Source of the DNA: Stenotrophomonas maltophilia
Lineage (GTDB): Bacteria; Pseudomonadota; Gammaproteobacteria; Xanthomonadales; Xanthomonadaceae
NCBI RefSeq assembly: GCF_900186865.1
Contig: NZ_LT906480.1
Coordinates: forward strand, 3,924,001-3,988,000
DNA length: 64,000 nt
Direction: 5' to 3'
Under the pieces are notes generated by a model. It was not told the origin of the DNA, made no database searches, and saw only the letters and a program-made list of their open reading frames with translations. Numbering within the stretch: the stretch's first letter is position 1; every line of letters begins with the position of its first letter. The position numbers were made by a program, and so were the translations under genes. Shown piece by piece: positions 26,443 to 35,141 of this stretch.

Positions 26443-27082
26443 GGCGGGTCTGGATCAGCGGCACTTCAAACGGCTTGTCGACCACCGCACGCAGGCCATG
26501 GATATGCACGCGCAGCGAATCCGAATCAGGCAGTTCCTCGCCCCACACGCGGGTTTCCAGCTCCTGGCGGGTCACCACCGCCGGTGCCGCTTCCATCAGC
26601 GCCTGCAGGATCTTCAGCGCAGTGGGGTTGAGCTGCAGCAGCTTGCCCTGGCGGCGCACTTCCAGCGTATCCAGGTTGTATTCCAGGTCGCCGGTTTCCA
26701 GCACGCGGGTCTGCACGCCCTTGCCGCGGCGCGACAGGGCGTTCAGACGCACTTCCACTTCCTGCAGCGCGAACGGCTTGATCAGGTAGTCATCGGCACC
26801 GGAATCGAAGCCGGCCAGCTTGTTGTCCAGCGAATCGCGGGCCGTCAGCATCAGCACCGGGGTCTGCTTGCGCGCTTCATTGCGCAGTTTGCGGCAGACT
26901 TCGATGCCGTCCATGCCTGGCAGGTTGAGATCCAGCACGATCGCGTCGAACTCGTGCACCACGGCCAGATGCAGGCCGGTGACCCCGTCAGCCGCGAAGT
27001 CCACCGTATGCCCCCGGTCCTCCAGATAGTCGCCCAGGTTGGCCGCAATGTCGCTGTTGTCTTCGATTACCAGGATTCTCAC
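26405..27082 (-). CDS. colR: OmpR-family response regulator, ColR-like
   Basis: A 225-residue regulator. GTG at 27082 has the ribosome site AGAGGTG and begins VRILVIEDNSDI. The receiver has acidic residues Glu7/Asp8, phospho-acceptor Asp51 (VLDLNLPGMDG) and Lys in DYLIKPF. The winged-helix DNA-binding domain is visible (LNPTALKILQALMEAAPAVVTRQELE and DSDSLRVHIHGLRAVVDKPF). It is cotranscribed with the kinase downstream. ColR identity is inferred as for ColS. Confidence 0.85.
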   Translation of the reverse strand: MRILVIEDNSDIAANLGDYLEDRGHTVDFAADGVTGLHLAVVHEFDAIVLDLNLPGMDGIEVCRKLRNEARKQTPVLMLTARDSLDNKLAGFDSGADDYLIKPFALQEVEVRLNALSRRGKGVQTRVLETGDLEYNLDTLEVRRQGKLLQLNPTALKILQALMEAAPAVVTRQELETRVWGEELPDSDSLRVHIHGLRAVVDKPFEVPLIQTRHGIGYRIATPEA

Positions 27083-27090
27083 TGTCACCT

Positions 27091-27561
27091 CTAATTGACT
27101 GTACTGCCGGCGCGCATGACCTGCCTCATGTCCTGCTGTGCCCGTTCCTTCTGCCGAGCGCGCTCGGCAACGGTCATGCACTGCGTCGTGGTCCGGTTGG
27201 AACCGATGGGCTTTTCACGTTGGCATATTAGACGACTATCTTCACGCGCCTGTGTCAAAACCGTGTTCACGACCTGCTGATCGTTGAAGACCTGGGTTTG
27301 CACCGGTTCAGGCATGGAATCGCGCGCCGGGTACTGCTCCACCGCTGCCCGCATGCGTGCCAGGGCGTCGTTGACGCGGGTGCGCTCGTCCTGCTTGAGT
27401 TCCGAATAGGTTTCGCCGTCCTTGAGCTCCACCTCGATACGCGCGATCTGCTGCTGCAGCGGCTGGCCGGGCACGAACACGTCCTTGCCCCTGGATGCCG
27501 ATGCGGTACTGACCAGGGCGAGTCCTGACAACAGGACGGCCGACATCAAAGCCTGTTTCAT
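27091..27561 (-). CDS. Small exported protein, first of a tandem paralogous pair
   Basis: A 156-residue protein with a signal peptide (MKQALMSAVLLSGLALVSTASA). The mature part is charged and helical with the pattern QVFNDQQVVNTVLTQAREDSRLIC..., then GSNRTTTQC MTVAERARQ. The second gene downstream of it on the map (27651-28127) encodes a clear paralogue sharing VFNDQ, EDSR.IC, GSN and TVAER and the two Cys positions, so the Cys pair is probably a disulfide. No known domain is recognised. Its stop lies 8 bp before the ColR-like start, so the three genes may be one transcript and this protein may belong to the ColRS-type envelope response (inference). Confidence 0.75.
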   Translation of the reverse strand: MKQALMSAVLLSGLALVSTASASRGKDVFVPGQPLQQQIARIEVELKDGETYSELKQDERTRVNDALARMRAAVEQYPARDSMPEPVQTQVFNDQQVVNTVLTQAREDSRLICQREKPIGSNRTTTQCMTVAERARQKERAQQDMRQVMRAGSTVN

Positions 27562-27650
27562 GGCAAACAAATCCTTGTCTGTGGCGAATCCCGACTCTAT
27601 TCGCACCCCCTTCACGCCAGCAAGTGCCAATGGTCGGGGCAGCGGAAGCC

Positions 27651-28127
27651 CTACCGCGAGCTGGCAGGGTTGAAGTTGTTGAAGGTGCGCTGGTCGTTCA
27701 ACAGCGCCTTGCCCTTTTCCTCGATCCGGCGGCGCTCGGCCACCGTCAGGCAGCGGCTTTTGGGCATGTTGCTGCCGGTGCTGCGCGTGTGCTGGCAGAT
27801 CTGCCGGCTGTCCTCGTGGGCACGGGTGAGCAGGGTATTGATCCGCTCCTGGTCGTTGAAGACCTCCCCCTGCACCTGCGGCGGCAGTTCCTGCACGCTC
27901 TGGTGGCCGCCCATCCGCGCGGTGATCCGGGCCAGCGCTTCGCGCACGGTGCTGCGGTCATCAGCGGAAATCTCGCTGTAATCGCCATCATCCAGGGCTT
28001 TTTCGACCTGGCGCACCTGCTCGGCCACCGGCGACTGCCGGTCCATCTGCACAACGGATTTCTCCGGCTTGGCCGCAGCAGATCCGGCCAGGCCCAGCAA
28101 CAACGCGATCATCGTGATGCGGTACAT
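27651..28127 (-). CDS. Small exported protein, second of a tandem paralogous pair
   Basis: A 158-residue paralogue of the neighbouring protein, with signal peptide MYRITMIALLLGLAGSAAA and the shared block VFNDQERINTLLTRAHEDSRQIC...GSNMPKSRCLTVAERRRI. The ATG at 28127 has the ribosome site GGAGGC. Both proteins begin the mature part with a helical segment (QVRQVEKALDDGDYSEISADDRSTVREALAR here; the same pattern in the other). The function is unknown; a periplasmic location is likely. It is the first gene of the run leading into the two-component system. Confidence 0.75.
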   Translation of the reverse strand: MYRITMIALLLGLAGSAAAKPEKSVVQMDRQSPVAEQVRQVEKALDDGDYSEISADDRSTVREALARITARMGGHQSVQELPPQVQGEVFNDQERINTLLTRAHEDSRQICQHTRSTGSNMPKSRCLTVAERRRIEEKGKALLNDQRTFNNFNPASSR

Positions 28128-28210
28128 CGCCAGCCTCCGATCCATCCAGGAACGATGGGGGCCACTCTACGGCCGTCACGCCACCTCCACAAGGGACAGC
28201 GGGCAGGCAT

Positions 28211-28244
28211 AAAAAAGACCCAGGCGGTGCCCCCGCCTGGGTCT
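28211..28244 (-). terminator. Rho-independent terminator after rimK-like gene
   Basis: On the minus strand GACCCAGGCGG-GGGCA-CCGCCTGGGTC is followed by TTTTTT. It lies about 130 bp after the stop of the rimK-like gene and would isolate it from the exported-protein genes. Confidence 0.88.
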
Positions 28245-28373
28245 GAAGTTGTATCCCGATACCGATCCTGCTGAGAGGCAGAGCTGCGGTTCGCTGAAGC
28301 CTACGCGTGGGCCGATTAAAGGCTTGTTAAAGCCGGCCTCATCCGCCCGTGAGAATCTCAAGCCGCTGAATAC

Positions 28374-29252
28374 TCAGGGTTTTTTAAGCTTCTCGACGTG
28401 CTCGATGATGCGCGTGGCCACGTCCACCCCGCAGGCGGCCTCGATCCCTTCCAGCCCCGGCGTTGAATTGACCTCCAGCACCAGCGGGCCGCGCGCGGAG
28501 CGGATCAGGTCCACCCCGCACACCGACAGTCCCAGCGCCTTGGCCGACCGCACCGCCACCTGCTGCTCGGCACGGCTGGCCTTGGCCGCCACCGCCGTAC
28601 CCCCGGCATGCAGGTTGGAGCGGAAGTCACCTTCCGGCGCCTGCCGCTGCATCGAGGCAACCACCTGGTCACCGACCACGAAGCAGCGCAGATCGGCGCC
28701 CTTGGCCTCGCCGATGAATTCCTGCATCAGGAAATTGGCGTACAACCCGCGCAGGGCCTCGACAATGCCGCGCGAGGCGCTGGCCTTCTCGGTAAGGATC
28801 ACGCCGCGCCCCTGGGTACCCTCATTGAGCTTCACCACATGCGGCGGTGGGCCCAGCATGGACAACAGGTCGACGGTGTCGTCGGGGTTGTCGCCGAACA
28901 CAGTAACCGGCATGTCGATGCCCTTGGCCGCCAGCAGCTGGTGTGCGCGCAGCTTGTCGCGCGAACGCAGGATCGCGTCGGACGGATTCGGGGTGCGTGC
29001 ACCCATCAGTTCGAACTGGCGCAGCACGGCCGTGCCATAGCGGGTGATCGAGGCACCGATGCGCGGGATGACCATGTCCACGCCGGTCATCGGCCGGCCC
29101 TTGTAATGCATCGAAAAGCCATCGGCGGCAATGCGCATGTAGCAGCGCAGCGGATCGAGGATGCGCACGGTGTGGCCGCGCGCGCGCGCCGCCTCGACCA
29201 GCCGGCGGGTGGAATACAGGGAACTGTTGCGGGACAGGATGGCGAGCTTCAT
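28374..29252 (-). CDS. rimK: RimK-family ATP-grasp alpha-L-glutamate ligase
   Basis: A 292-residue ATP-grasp ligase. It starts [22 protein letters not shown], as in RimK, and has the N-terminal Rossmann-like part ([21 protein letters not shown]), the ATP-grasp core ([36 protein letters not shown]) and the metal-binding end ([21 protein letters not shown]). E. coli RimK adds glutamates to ribosomal protein S6. The open frame extends much further upstream but without similarity, so ATG 29252 is used. The divergent thioesterase gene begins 130 bp away. Confidence 0.93.
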   Translation of the reverse strand: MKLAILSRNSSLYSTRRLVEAARARGHTVRILDPLRCYMRIAADGFSMHYKGRPMTGVDMVIPRIGASITRYGTAVLRQFELMGARTPNPSDAILRSRDKLRAHQLLAAKGIDMPVTVFGDNPDDTVDLLSMLGPPPHVVKLNEGTQGRGVILTEKASASRGIVEALRGLYANFLMQEFIGEAKGADLRCFVVGDQVVASMQRQAPEGDFRSNLHAGGTAVAAKASRAEQQVAVRSAKALGLSVCGVDLIRSARGPLVLEVNSTPGLEGIEAACGVDVATRIIEHVEKLKKP

Positions 29253-29381
29253 CGCGGCAGGATCGGGCGGCAGGCGCGCAGCATAGCGCGGGCGTGTGGC
29301 GGGTGGATGATGCCCTGCGGCGTGGCTTGCTCCGGCGCAGGCGGCACACTGCGGGGGCAGGCCAGACCGCAAGGAAACCCG

Positions 29382-29819
29382 ATGTCGATCACCGTATTCC
29401 CGCGCTTCTCCGAAGTGGATGTACTCGGCCACGTCACCAACACCGCCCTGCCCGTCTGGTTCGAGGAAGGCCGCCAGGAGATCTTCCGGCATTTCAGCCG
29501 CGAGGCCAGCATGCGCGACCTGGCACTGATCCTGCGCCGCTACGAGATCGACTTCCTGCAGCAGATACAGGCGGGACACGAAGTGCGCATCGAGACCCGG
29601 ATCGAGAGCATTGGCCGCTCCTCGCTGTCGATCGTGCAACAGGCGTTCCAGTTCGAGGCCCTGGTAGCCAGCGGGCGCTGCGTGATGGTTCATTTCGACT
29701 ACACGGCCAACGCCTCGCGCGAGATCGATGCGGAGCAGCGCCAGGCGTTGTCGGGGCTGTTCACCGAAGAATATGCACAGTCGCTGCGGGAAACGAGCGC
29801 GCGCGCCGCCGAGGCCTGA
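29382..29819 (+). CDS. Acyl-CoA thioesterase of the 4HBT hot-dog family
   Basis: A 145-residue single hot-dog protein. The N-terminal block [26 protein letters not shown] matches the YbgC/4HBT active-site region (Asp-x-x-Gly-His-Val-x-Asn), followed by [19 protein letters not shown] and MVHFDYTA. It would hydrolyse acyl-CoA thioesters; the substrate is not evident. An AAGGA ribosome site precedes ATG 29382. Its stop directly abuts the convergent stop of the next gene. Confidence 0.9.
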   Translation: MSITVFPRFSEVDVLGHVTNTALPVWFEEGRQEIFRHFSREASMRDLALILRRYEIDFLQQIQAGHEVRIETRIESIGRSSLSIVQQAFQFEALVASGRCVMVHFDYTANASREIDAEQRQALSGLFTEEYAQSLRETSARAAEA

Positions 29820-30974
29820 TCAGCGCGAGGGAAGGCGCAGCCTGAAGTGCCCATCCCGGGCGCGCAGCGCCAACCCGGTTTCCCGCCATTCCACAGGCAG
29901 CTCCAAGGCTGTGTGGCGCGTGGGGTATCGATGGACGGCATCGGACTCCCAGCATTCCTCATAGGCTTCGCACTGGAGTGTGCCGTCATCGTCAGCATCG
30001 ATCACATTGATCCAGGCCATGCTCCGGGCCTTGCCGAAGCCCCCCATCGCATGACGGGCAAAGGCTTGCCAACGACCCTGCCAGCAGACAAGCCACACGC
30101 CCTCGATGGGTCGCAGGTTCTCATCAAGCACACTGCCGGCCACCACCAGGCAGCGTCCCGACGGGCTCGCGATCACGGTCTCCAGATCACAGGCATGGCG
30201 ACCACTGGAGGCCTCGTCAAGGTAAAGGGCATACGGGCAGATGCACGCGAACAGGGCCGGATGCGCAGTCACGCGCAGATCATCGGGAAGAAGCGGGACC
30301 GCGCGCAGCACCCGGGCATCAGGCAGGACGTGCCTCAGCTCCCGCGGCAATCCGGCGGCCAGCGCCGGATGTCCGTGCTCCAACCATAGGCCTCGGCAGG
30401 AATGCAGCTGGGTCACGCCGCCGGACTGGCTGCGCAGCCACGACGCCGCCCCCGCCTCCCCATCGGTCTGCAGGCGCTCGCCCAGCTGCTGCCGGAACTG
30501 GCCGGGATCAGCCGCAAGCACCTGCACCGTCTTTTGGCGCTCGTCGTAGACGATCACTGCTTCGCATCGATCAACATACCCGCTGGCCAGGCGCAGCGCG
30601 CCTCTCGGCAGGTCCTGCCATTCACCACTGGCATCACGACTGCCTCCAGTGGATACGCCTTCGACGATGGCGCCATCGCGCAGCATCTGCGTGCTGTACG
30701 CCGGTCCGCCCATGCCCAGCTCGCCCCAATCCAACAGCACATCATGTGCGGGCGGCCGTTCGGCAAAGGGCTTCATCGATTGCGAGCGCAGTCGTGAACC
30801 GCCCACGGCATTGCCGACCAGATCGATTCGCTGCAGCGCGCGCCCCAACGCAAGGCACACGGCAAGGCCGGCAATCACTCCCAAAGGCGACCACCAGGCC
30901 ACACAGACGGCGACCAGGGCCAGGAACGGCAACCACTGGGTGTAGCGCCGCAGGGCGGTTCGATCAAGGGACAT
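29820..30974 (-). CDS. Hypothetical membrane-anchored protein, 384 aa
   Basis: A 384-residue protein that starts MSLDRTALRRYTQWLPFLALVAVC, with two adjacent N-terminal hydrophobic segments (about 15-50), then a soluble domain of about 330 residues rich in Trp and Cys (PALFACICPYALYLDEASSGRHACDL, VWLVCWQGRWQAFARHAMGG, CEAYEECWESDAVHRYP). No known family is recognised. The upstream open frame to 31457 lacks coding character. It follows the DUF805 gene in the same direction and may be part of a two-gene accessory unit beside tRNA-Gly. Confidence 0.7.
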   Translation of the reverse strand: MSLDRTALRRYTQWLPFLALVAVCVAWWSPLGVIAGLAVCLALGRALQRIDLVGNAVGGSRLRSQSMKPFAERPPAHDVLLDWGELGMGGPAYSTQMLRDGAIVEGVSTGGSRDASGEWQDLPRGALRLASGYVDRCEAVIVYDERQKTVQVLAADPGQFRQQLGERLQTDGEAGAASWLRSQSGGVTQLHSCRGLWLEHGHPALAAGLPRELRHVLPDARVLRAVPLLPDDLRVTAHPALFACICPYALYLDEASSGRHACDLETVIASPSGRCLVVAGSVLDENLRPIEGVWLVCWQGRWQAFARHAMGGFGKARSMAWINVIDADDDGTLQCEAYEECWESDAVHRYPTRHTALELPVEWRETGLALRARDGHFRLRLPSR

Positions 30975-31048
30975 GCGGATGAGAGAGGCGCCCCAGCGAA
31001 CCGTCGACGTCTTCAATGCCGATCCGATCGATTGCGGCCGATGCCGGT

Positions 31049-31453
31049 TCAAGCATCCTGCGCTCCTGGAACTGCGCCAAATCGATTCTCTTCCTCGCTC
31101 CCGGGAAGCAGCATGACCGGAAAGAGGACGAACTCCCCCAAGGGAATGAACGCGATCACGGTGTACCAGCCTGACTCGTCGATGTCGTGCAATCTCCTCA
31201 CGGTCAGGGCCAGCATCGGAGGCAGGAAGACGAAGACAGCGCAGACGGTCATGACCCATCCCACCTTCCACAGGATCTCGGACGTTTCCCAATCCAACGA
31301 CAGGTGCCCGACCAGCCAGTAACCGCGATCCATCACGCTGTAGCTCACCGCCATCACGAACCCGGCCAGCAGCGAATACGACCAGAACTCCCGCCGGTCG
31401 GATCGTCCGGAAAAAACAAAGCATCGCCTGATGGGCACAAGTGCAGCGATCAT
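31049..31453 (-). CDS. DUF805 family membrane protein
   Basis: A 134-residue protein with the DUF805 hallmarks: CFVFSGRSDRREFWSYSLLAGFV at the start and LPPMLALTVRRLHDIDESGWYTVIAFIPLGEFVLF later. Three to four membrane segments are predicted by eye. The family role is unknown. DUF805 genes are often found in mobile or variable regions. It lies 74 bp upstream of the 384-residue hypothetical gene on the same strand. Confidence 0.85.
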   Translation of the reverse strand: MIAALVPIRRCFVFSGRSDRREFWSYSLLAGFVMAVSYSVMDRGYWLVGHLSLDWETSEILWKVGWVMTVCAVFVFLPPMLALTVRRLHDIDESGWYTVIAFIPLGEFVLFPVMLLPGSEEENRFGAVPGAQDA

Positions 31454-31763
31454 TCACGCTCCGGGCAACGGATGTTGGGCGTCAACAGCTGACGATCTTC
31501 TAGCATTGCGAAGCCAAGCATCAACTGAACCCCGCAGCTCGACCGGGCCCTGGAGGCCACAGCAGCCGCAGCTGCAGCGGGGCAGTTCCTGTCCTGCAGG
31601 CTCTGCGCAAGGATGCATTCGGACTCGACCGATCCGGCCAAGGGATGTTTGCGAAGCCACGTCCAGCCCCGGCATTCACCGGGCATCTCGACCGGGATCC
31701 ATGCGCGGAAAAGCGGGGTTCGGATATCGCGGAGCGTCTGCCTGATGCAGACCGCTGGAGACA
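31454..31763. other. 310-bp intergenic stretch between DUF805 gene and tRNA-Gly
   Basis: No gene is supported. Several short dyads (GCAGCTGCAGC near 31568, CCGGCATTCACCGG near 31669) are visible, but no repeat of the tRNA 3' end was found. Promoter signals for the minus-strand DUF805 gene would be expected here; none stands out. Confidence 0.5.
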
Positions 31764-31837
31764 TGGAGCGGGCGATGGGAATCGAACCCACGTCAGTAGC
31801 TTGGGAAGCTACAGCTCTACCATTGAGCTACGCCCGC
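31764..31837 (-). tRNA. tRNA-Gly (anticodon CCC)
   Basis: The minus strand reads GCGGGCGTAGCTCAATGG at the 5' end. It has a GCGGGCG/CGCCCGC acceptor stem, D-arm with GGTAGAGC, anticodon stem GTAGC-TTCCCAA-GCTAC giving anticodon CCC, T-loop TTCGATT, discriminator T and encoded CCA. CCC decodes GGG. Confidence 0.97.
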
Positions 31838-31900
31838 GTTGCGGTGGGAAGTCTATGCGCTGGGCCCCGTGTTGCGCAATGGTGCCCATCGCATCAGGCC

Positions 31901-31939
31901 GGGGGTCAAAGCCCTCTCGTTGCCGAGAGGGCCGACCCC
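31901..31939 (-). terminator. GGATCC-family hairpin acting as terminator of the esterase gene
   Basis: GGGGTCAAAGCCCTCTCG-TTG-CCGAGAGGGCCGACCCC is a long imperfect stem just after the esterase stop. It belongs to the same repeat type as those near 17754, 41909, 45085 and 54966. On the minus strand the inner stem is followed by CTTTGA. Confidence 0.7.
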
Positions 31940-31952
31940 GCCTGGTTTCTGC

Positions 31953-33788
31953 TTAGAAGCTGCCGCTGAAGTTGGCGAACAGCGTTGCGTCCTGGGCACG
32001 CTTCTGCCCGGCCGAAGCGCTCAGGCCGAAGTTGCTCTGCAGGCCGAACAGTTCGGTGCGGGCGCCCAGCACGACGGTCGCGTAGTCCTTGTCGAACTTC
32101 AGGCCCGGCACACGGTAGCTGCCCAGTTCCGGCAGGGTCTGCAGCCACGCGCTGCCCTGCTTGGTGTCTTCGAACTCATGGTCGTAGGTCAGCTGCGCGT
32201 ACGGCTTGAGGGTGCCGCCATCGAAGCGGGCCTGCCAACCGATGCGACCAACGGTCGAATCAACGTTCTGGCGGTCGTAGCCCAGCGCGGTGGCCAGGGT
32301 GCCGGCCGCAGCGCTTTCGGTGTAACCATCGATCTTCACCTTCTGCCAGATTACCGAAGCGATCGGGCCGTGGCGGAAGCCGCCTTCTGTGCCGAACTCG
32401 TAACCGGCGTTCAGGGCGGCGGTCAGGTTGCTGCCGTCCGGCGAACCACCGTGCTCGCGGGTGGCCGGGCCGAGCTGGACCTTGCGGTTCACGTCATACG
32501 ACAGCCAAGTGTAGCTGACCTGGCCGTTCACCCAGATGCGATCGCCGTACCAGCCGGCGAACAGACCGGCGGTGGTGTCCTTCTGGGTGAAATCGCCACG
32601 GCTGTTGCCGAAGTCGGCGTTGAGGCGGCCGAAGCCGGCGAAGCCGCCGACCACCATGCCGTCGCGCGCCCAGTCGATGCCGAACAGGCCGGCCGGCGCC
32701 AGTCCGTCGTACAGATCCGCGTGGTCGTAGCGCTGCAGGTCACCGCGGACGCCGCCCCACCAGGACAGGCCGTCGGCCGGACGACCGCCCAGGTGCATGC
32801 TGACCTGATCGGCACGCGAACGACCGATGGTCTGTGCCGAGTGGCTCAGCACCTGCTGCAGGCGCGGGGCTTCCAGCACCGAGACCGCGTACTGGCCCAG
32901 CAGCTGGTGGCCCGCCGTGGTCGGATGCACGCCATCGGCGAACAGATAGGTGTTGGCCGCATCCGGGCTGACGTAGCTGGTCGGGTTGCAGGTCAGGATG
33001 CTCTGGGTCGAATTGGCCGGATCGATCTTGCAGGCGGTGCTGGTGACGTTGGTGAAGCCGTACATGGCCGGATTGGCGGCGACTTCGCCCAGCACGGTGA
33101 AGGTATCGAGCGGGATGAACTCGATGCCGGCCTGCTTCAGGCCACCATAAAGAGCCTTGTTGTGGCCGGCTGACAGCGCGGTGGCGGTGGCCGCGTTCGG
33201 GCCGCGGAAGGCCGGAGTCAGGCCGACATTCGGCAGGTTCGGCACCAGCACGTACTGCGCACCGGCCTGCTTCAGCGCACCCACCAGAGCGATCTGGTCG
33301 GTGACGGCGGCGCCGATGATGGCCTGTGCCTGCGTCGGCGCAGCTGCGGCGGCGAACAGGTCATTGGCGCCGCCCCACACCGTGTACAGGACATTGCCGT
33401 CAGCCTTGCCGCCGTTGGCGGCCAGATAACGGGCCGCCTGCGACTTCAGCGAGGGGATAGTCCCCATTGCGCTCGGCACGTCCACGCCAACGCGGGCACC
33501 ACCGACCGCGTAATTGTCACCGTTCTGGCCGTTGCCATTGGCGGCGCCATTGAGGCCATAGTAGTTGGCGACCTGCTGCGACCACACCCAGCCCGGGTTG
33601 GTGGTGAACTGGCCGGTCACCGGACGCACATCGGCCGGCAGCAGCGGGCGGAAATAGCCGGCATCGGTCAGGCTGTCGCCGAAGAACACGGCCTTGGAAT
33701 ACGGGGATTCGCCTGCCATGGCCGGAAGCGCGGCCAGCGCGATCGCGGCCGCCATCAGGGTGCGGATCGGGCGTTTGCTGAGCAGCAT
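31953..33788 (-). CDS. estA: GDSL-family outer-membrane autotransporter esterase (EstA-like)
   Basis: A 611-residue type V secreted esterase. A signal peptide (MLLSKRPIRTLMAAAIALAALPAMA) is followed by a GDSL passenger: block I FFGDSLTDAGYF with nucleophile Ser39, block III VWGGANDL, and block V LFADGVHPTTAGH with the Asp/His. From about residue 320 a 12-strand autotransporter barrel follows, ending FANFSGSF with terminal Phe. Homologues act at the cell surface on short-chain esters or lipids. From memory, an S. maltophilia outer-membrane esterase locus (Smlt3773) used for strain typing corresponds to this gene. A DNA interval of 206 bp separates it from divergent thiS. Confidence 0.93.
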   Translation of the reverse strand: MLLSKRPIRTLMAAAIALAALPAMAGESPYSKAVFFGDSLTDAGYFRPLLPADVRPVTGQFTTNPGWVWSQQVANYYGLNGAANGNGQNGDNYAVGGARVGVDVPSAMGTIPSLKSQAARYLAANGGKADGNVLYTVWGGANDLFAAAAAPTQAQAIIGAAVTDQIALVGALKQAGAQYVLVPNLPNVGLTPAFRGPNAATATALSAGHNKALYGGLKQAGIEFIPLDTFTVLGEVAANPAMYGFTNVTSTACKIDPANSTQSILTCNPTSYVSPDAANTYLFADGVHPTTAGHQLLGQYAVSVLEAPRLQQVLSHSAQTIGRSRADQVSMHLGGRPADGLSWWGGVRGDLQRYDHADLYDGLAPAGLFGIDWARDGMVVGGFAGFGRLNADFGNSRGDFTQKDTTAGLFAGWYGDRIWVNGQVSYTWLSYDVNRKVQLGPATREHGGSPDGSNLTAALNAGYEFGTEGGFRHGPIASVIWQKVKIDGYTESAAAGTLATALGYDRQNVDSTVGRIGWQARFDGGTLKPYAQLTYDHEFEDTKQGSAWLQTLPELGSYRVPGLKFDKDYATVVLGARTELFGLQSNFGLSASAGQKRAQDATLFANFSGSF

Positions 33789-33994
33789 GAAAAAACTCCT
33801 GTGGGGATATCGTTGAGGACCCGGCGGACGTACGCCGGCGCACGGTGAATGGTTTCACTGCGCCGCGTTTTGCTCACGCTGCGCCGCCGCATGGATTGTC
33901 GCCCGATCGCCGGGAAACCTGCTGTGCCGGAGCTGGCGCCCCGTTCAATTTGCAAGTGTTCCGATCCCGGCGGGCTATCGGCGACAATGCACGG

Positions 33995-34195
33995 ATGAAC
34001 ATCCAGCTCAATGGCGAACCCCGCGCCCTGCCCGCTTCGGCAACCCTCCACGACCTGCTCGAGGCCGAACAGTTGCTGCAGCGCCGGGTGGCGGTCGAGG
34101 TCAACGGCGAGATCGTCAGCCGCAGCCGCCACGGCGAGCACGTCCTGGCCGAAGGCGACGTGGTGGAGATCGTGCACGCGTTGGGCGGGGGCTGA
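33995..34195 (+). CDS. thiS: Sulfur carrier protein ThiS
   Basis: A 66-residue ubiquitin-like protein that carries sulfur as a C-terminal thiocarboxylate for thiamine thiazole synthesis. It starts [22 protein letters not shown] and ends [11 protein letters not shown] with the functional Gly-Gly tail (one extra Gly). It is followed, after a repeat-filled gap of 151 bp, by thiG, its partner. No TPP riboswitch pattern was recognised upstream. Confidence 0.95.
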   Translation: MNIQLNGEPRALPASATLHDLLEAEQLLQRRVAVEVNGEIVSRSRHGEHVLAEGDVVEIVHALGGG

Positions 34196-34205
34196 GACCT
34201 CCGGG

Positions 34206-34278
34206 TGGTGCCGGCCGCTGGCCGGCAATCCGACGCTGTCAGGCACCCTGCATGTGCGGGCCAGCGGCCGGCTCTACC
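34206..34278. repeat. Two SMAG palindromes between thiS and thiG
   Basis: GTGCCGGCCGCTGGCCGGCA (34208-34227) and GGGCCAGCGGCCGGCTCTACC (34258-34278) are inverted relative to each other. They separate two genes of one pathway and could act as a processing or stabilising site within the transcript. Confidence 0.8.
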
Positions 34279-34346
34279 CTCGCTCTCCTGCGGACAGCAC
34301 CGCCTTGCGTGATCCCATCTTCAGGCGGATAGGCGATAATCGCGCC

Positions 34347-35141
34347 ATGAACGTTCATGTCTCCCCCGATTCGCTGGTGATCGCCGGCAAGACCTATGGC
34401 TCGCGGCTGCTGACCGGCACCGGCAAGTTCAAGGATCTGGAAGAAACCCGCCTGGCCACCGAGGCCGCGGGCGCCCAGATCGTCACCGTGGCGATCCGCC
34501 GCACCAACATCGGGCAGAACCCGGGCGAGCCGAACCTGCTCGACGTGCTGCCACCGGAGCGCTACACCATCCTGCCCAACACCGCCGGCTGCTACACCGC
34601 CGAAGACGCCGTGCGCACCTGCCGCCTGGCCCGTGAGCTGCTGGACGGCCATAACCTGACCAAGCTGGAAGTGCTGGGCGACCAGAAGTCGCTGTACCCG
34701 GACGTGGTGCAGACCCTCAAGGCTGCCGAGCAGCTGGTCAAGGACGGCTTCGAGGTCATGGTCTACACCTCTGACGATCCGATCCTGGCCAAGCGCCTGG
34801 AAGAGATCGGCTGCGCTGCGGTGATGCCGCTGGCCGCGCCGATCGGTTCGGGCCTGGGCATCCAGAACAAGTACAACCTGCTGCAGATCATCGAAGACGC
34901 CAAGGTGCCGATCATCGTCGACGCTGGCGTCGGTACCGCGTCGGATGCCGCGATTGCGATGGAGCTGGGCTGCGACGGCGTGCTGATGAACACAGCCATT
35001 GCCGGTGCGCGCCACCCGGTGCTGATGGCCAGCGCCATGCGCAAGGCGGTCGAGGCCGGCCGCGAGGCCTTCCTGGCCGGGCGCATCCCGCGCAAGCGCT
35101 ACGCCAGCGCCTCCTCCCCGGTGGATGGGCTGATCGGCTGA
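34347..35141 (+). CDS. thiG: Thiazole synthase ThiG
   Basis: A 264-residue TIM-barrel enzyme that joins 1-deoxy-xylulose-5-phosphate, dehydroglycine and ThiS thiocarboxylate into the thiazole phosphate of thiamine. Family blocks are [36 protein letters not shown], the active lysine region [31 protein letters not shown] and [12 protein letters not shown]. The stop TGA shares its last base with the ATG of trmB, so translation is coupled. Confidence 0.97.
   Translation: MNVHVSPDSLVIAGKTYGSRLLTGTGKFKDLEETRLATEAAGAQIVTVAIRRTNIGQNPGEPNLLDVLPPERYTILPNTAGCYTAEDAVRTCRLARELLDGHNLTKLEVLGDQKSLYPDVVQTLKAAEQLVKDGFEVMVYTSDDPILAKRLEEIGCAAVMPLAAPIGSGLGIQNKYNLLQIIEDAKVPIIVDAGVGTASDAAIAMELGCDGVLMNTAIAGARHPVLMASAMRKAVEAGREAFLAGRIPRKRYASASSPVDGLIG

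Noticed and set aside
31764..31837. tRNA-Gly as integration site of a genomic island
   Set aside because: No direct repeat of the tRNA 3' end and no integrase gene were found nearby; only two uncharacterised genes lie beside it.
33845..33994. Upstream extension of thiS
   Set aside because: ThiS proteins start at MxIQLNGE; the extra residues have no family support.
33789..33994. TPP riboswitch upstream of thiS
   Set aside because: The conserved CUGAGA and related thi-box segments in the right order were not found on the plus strand here.
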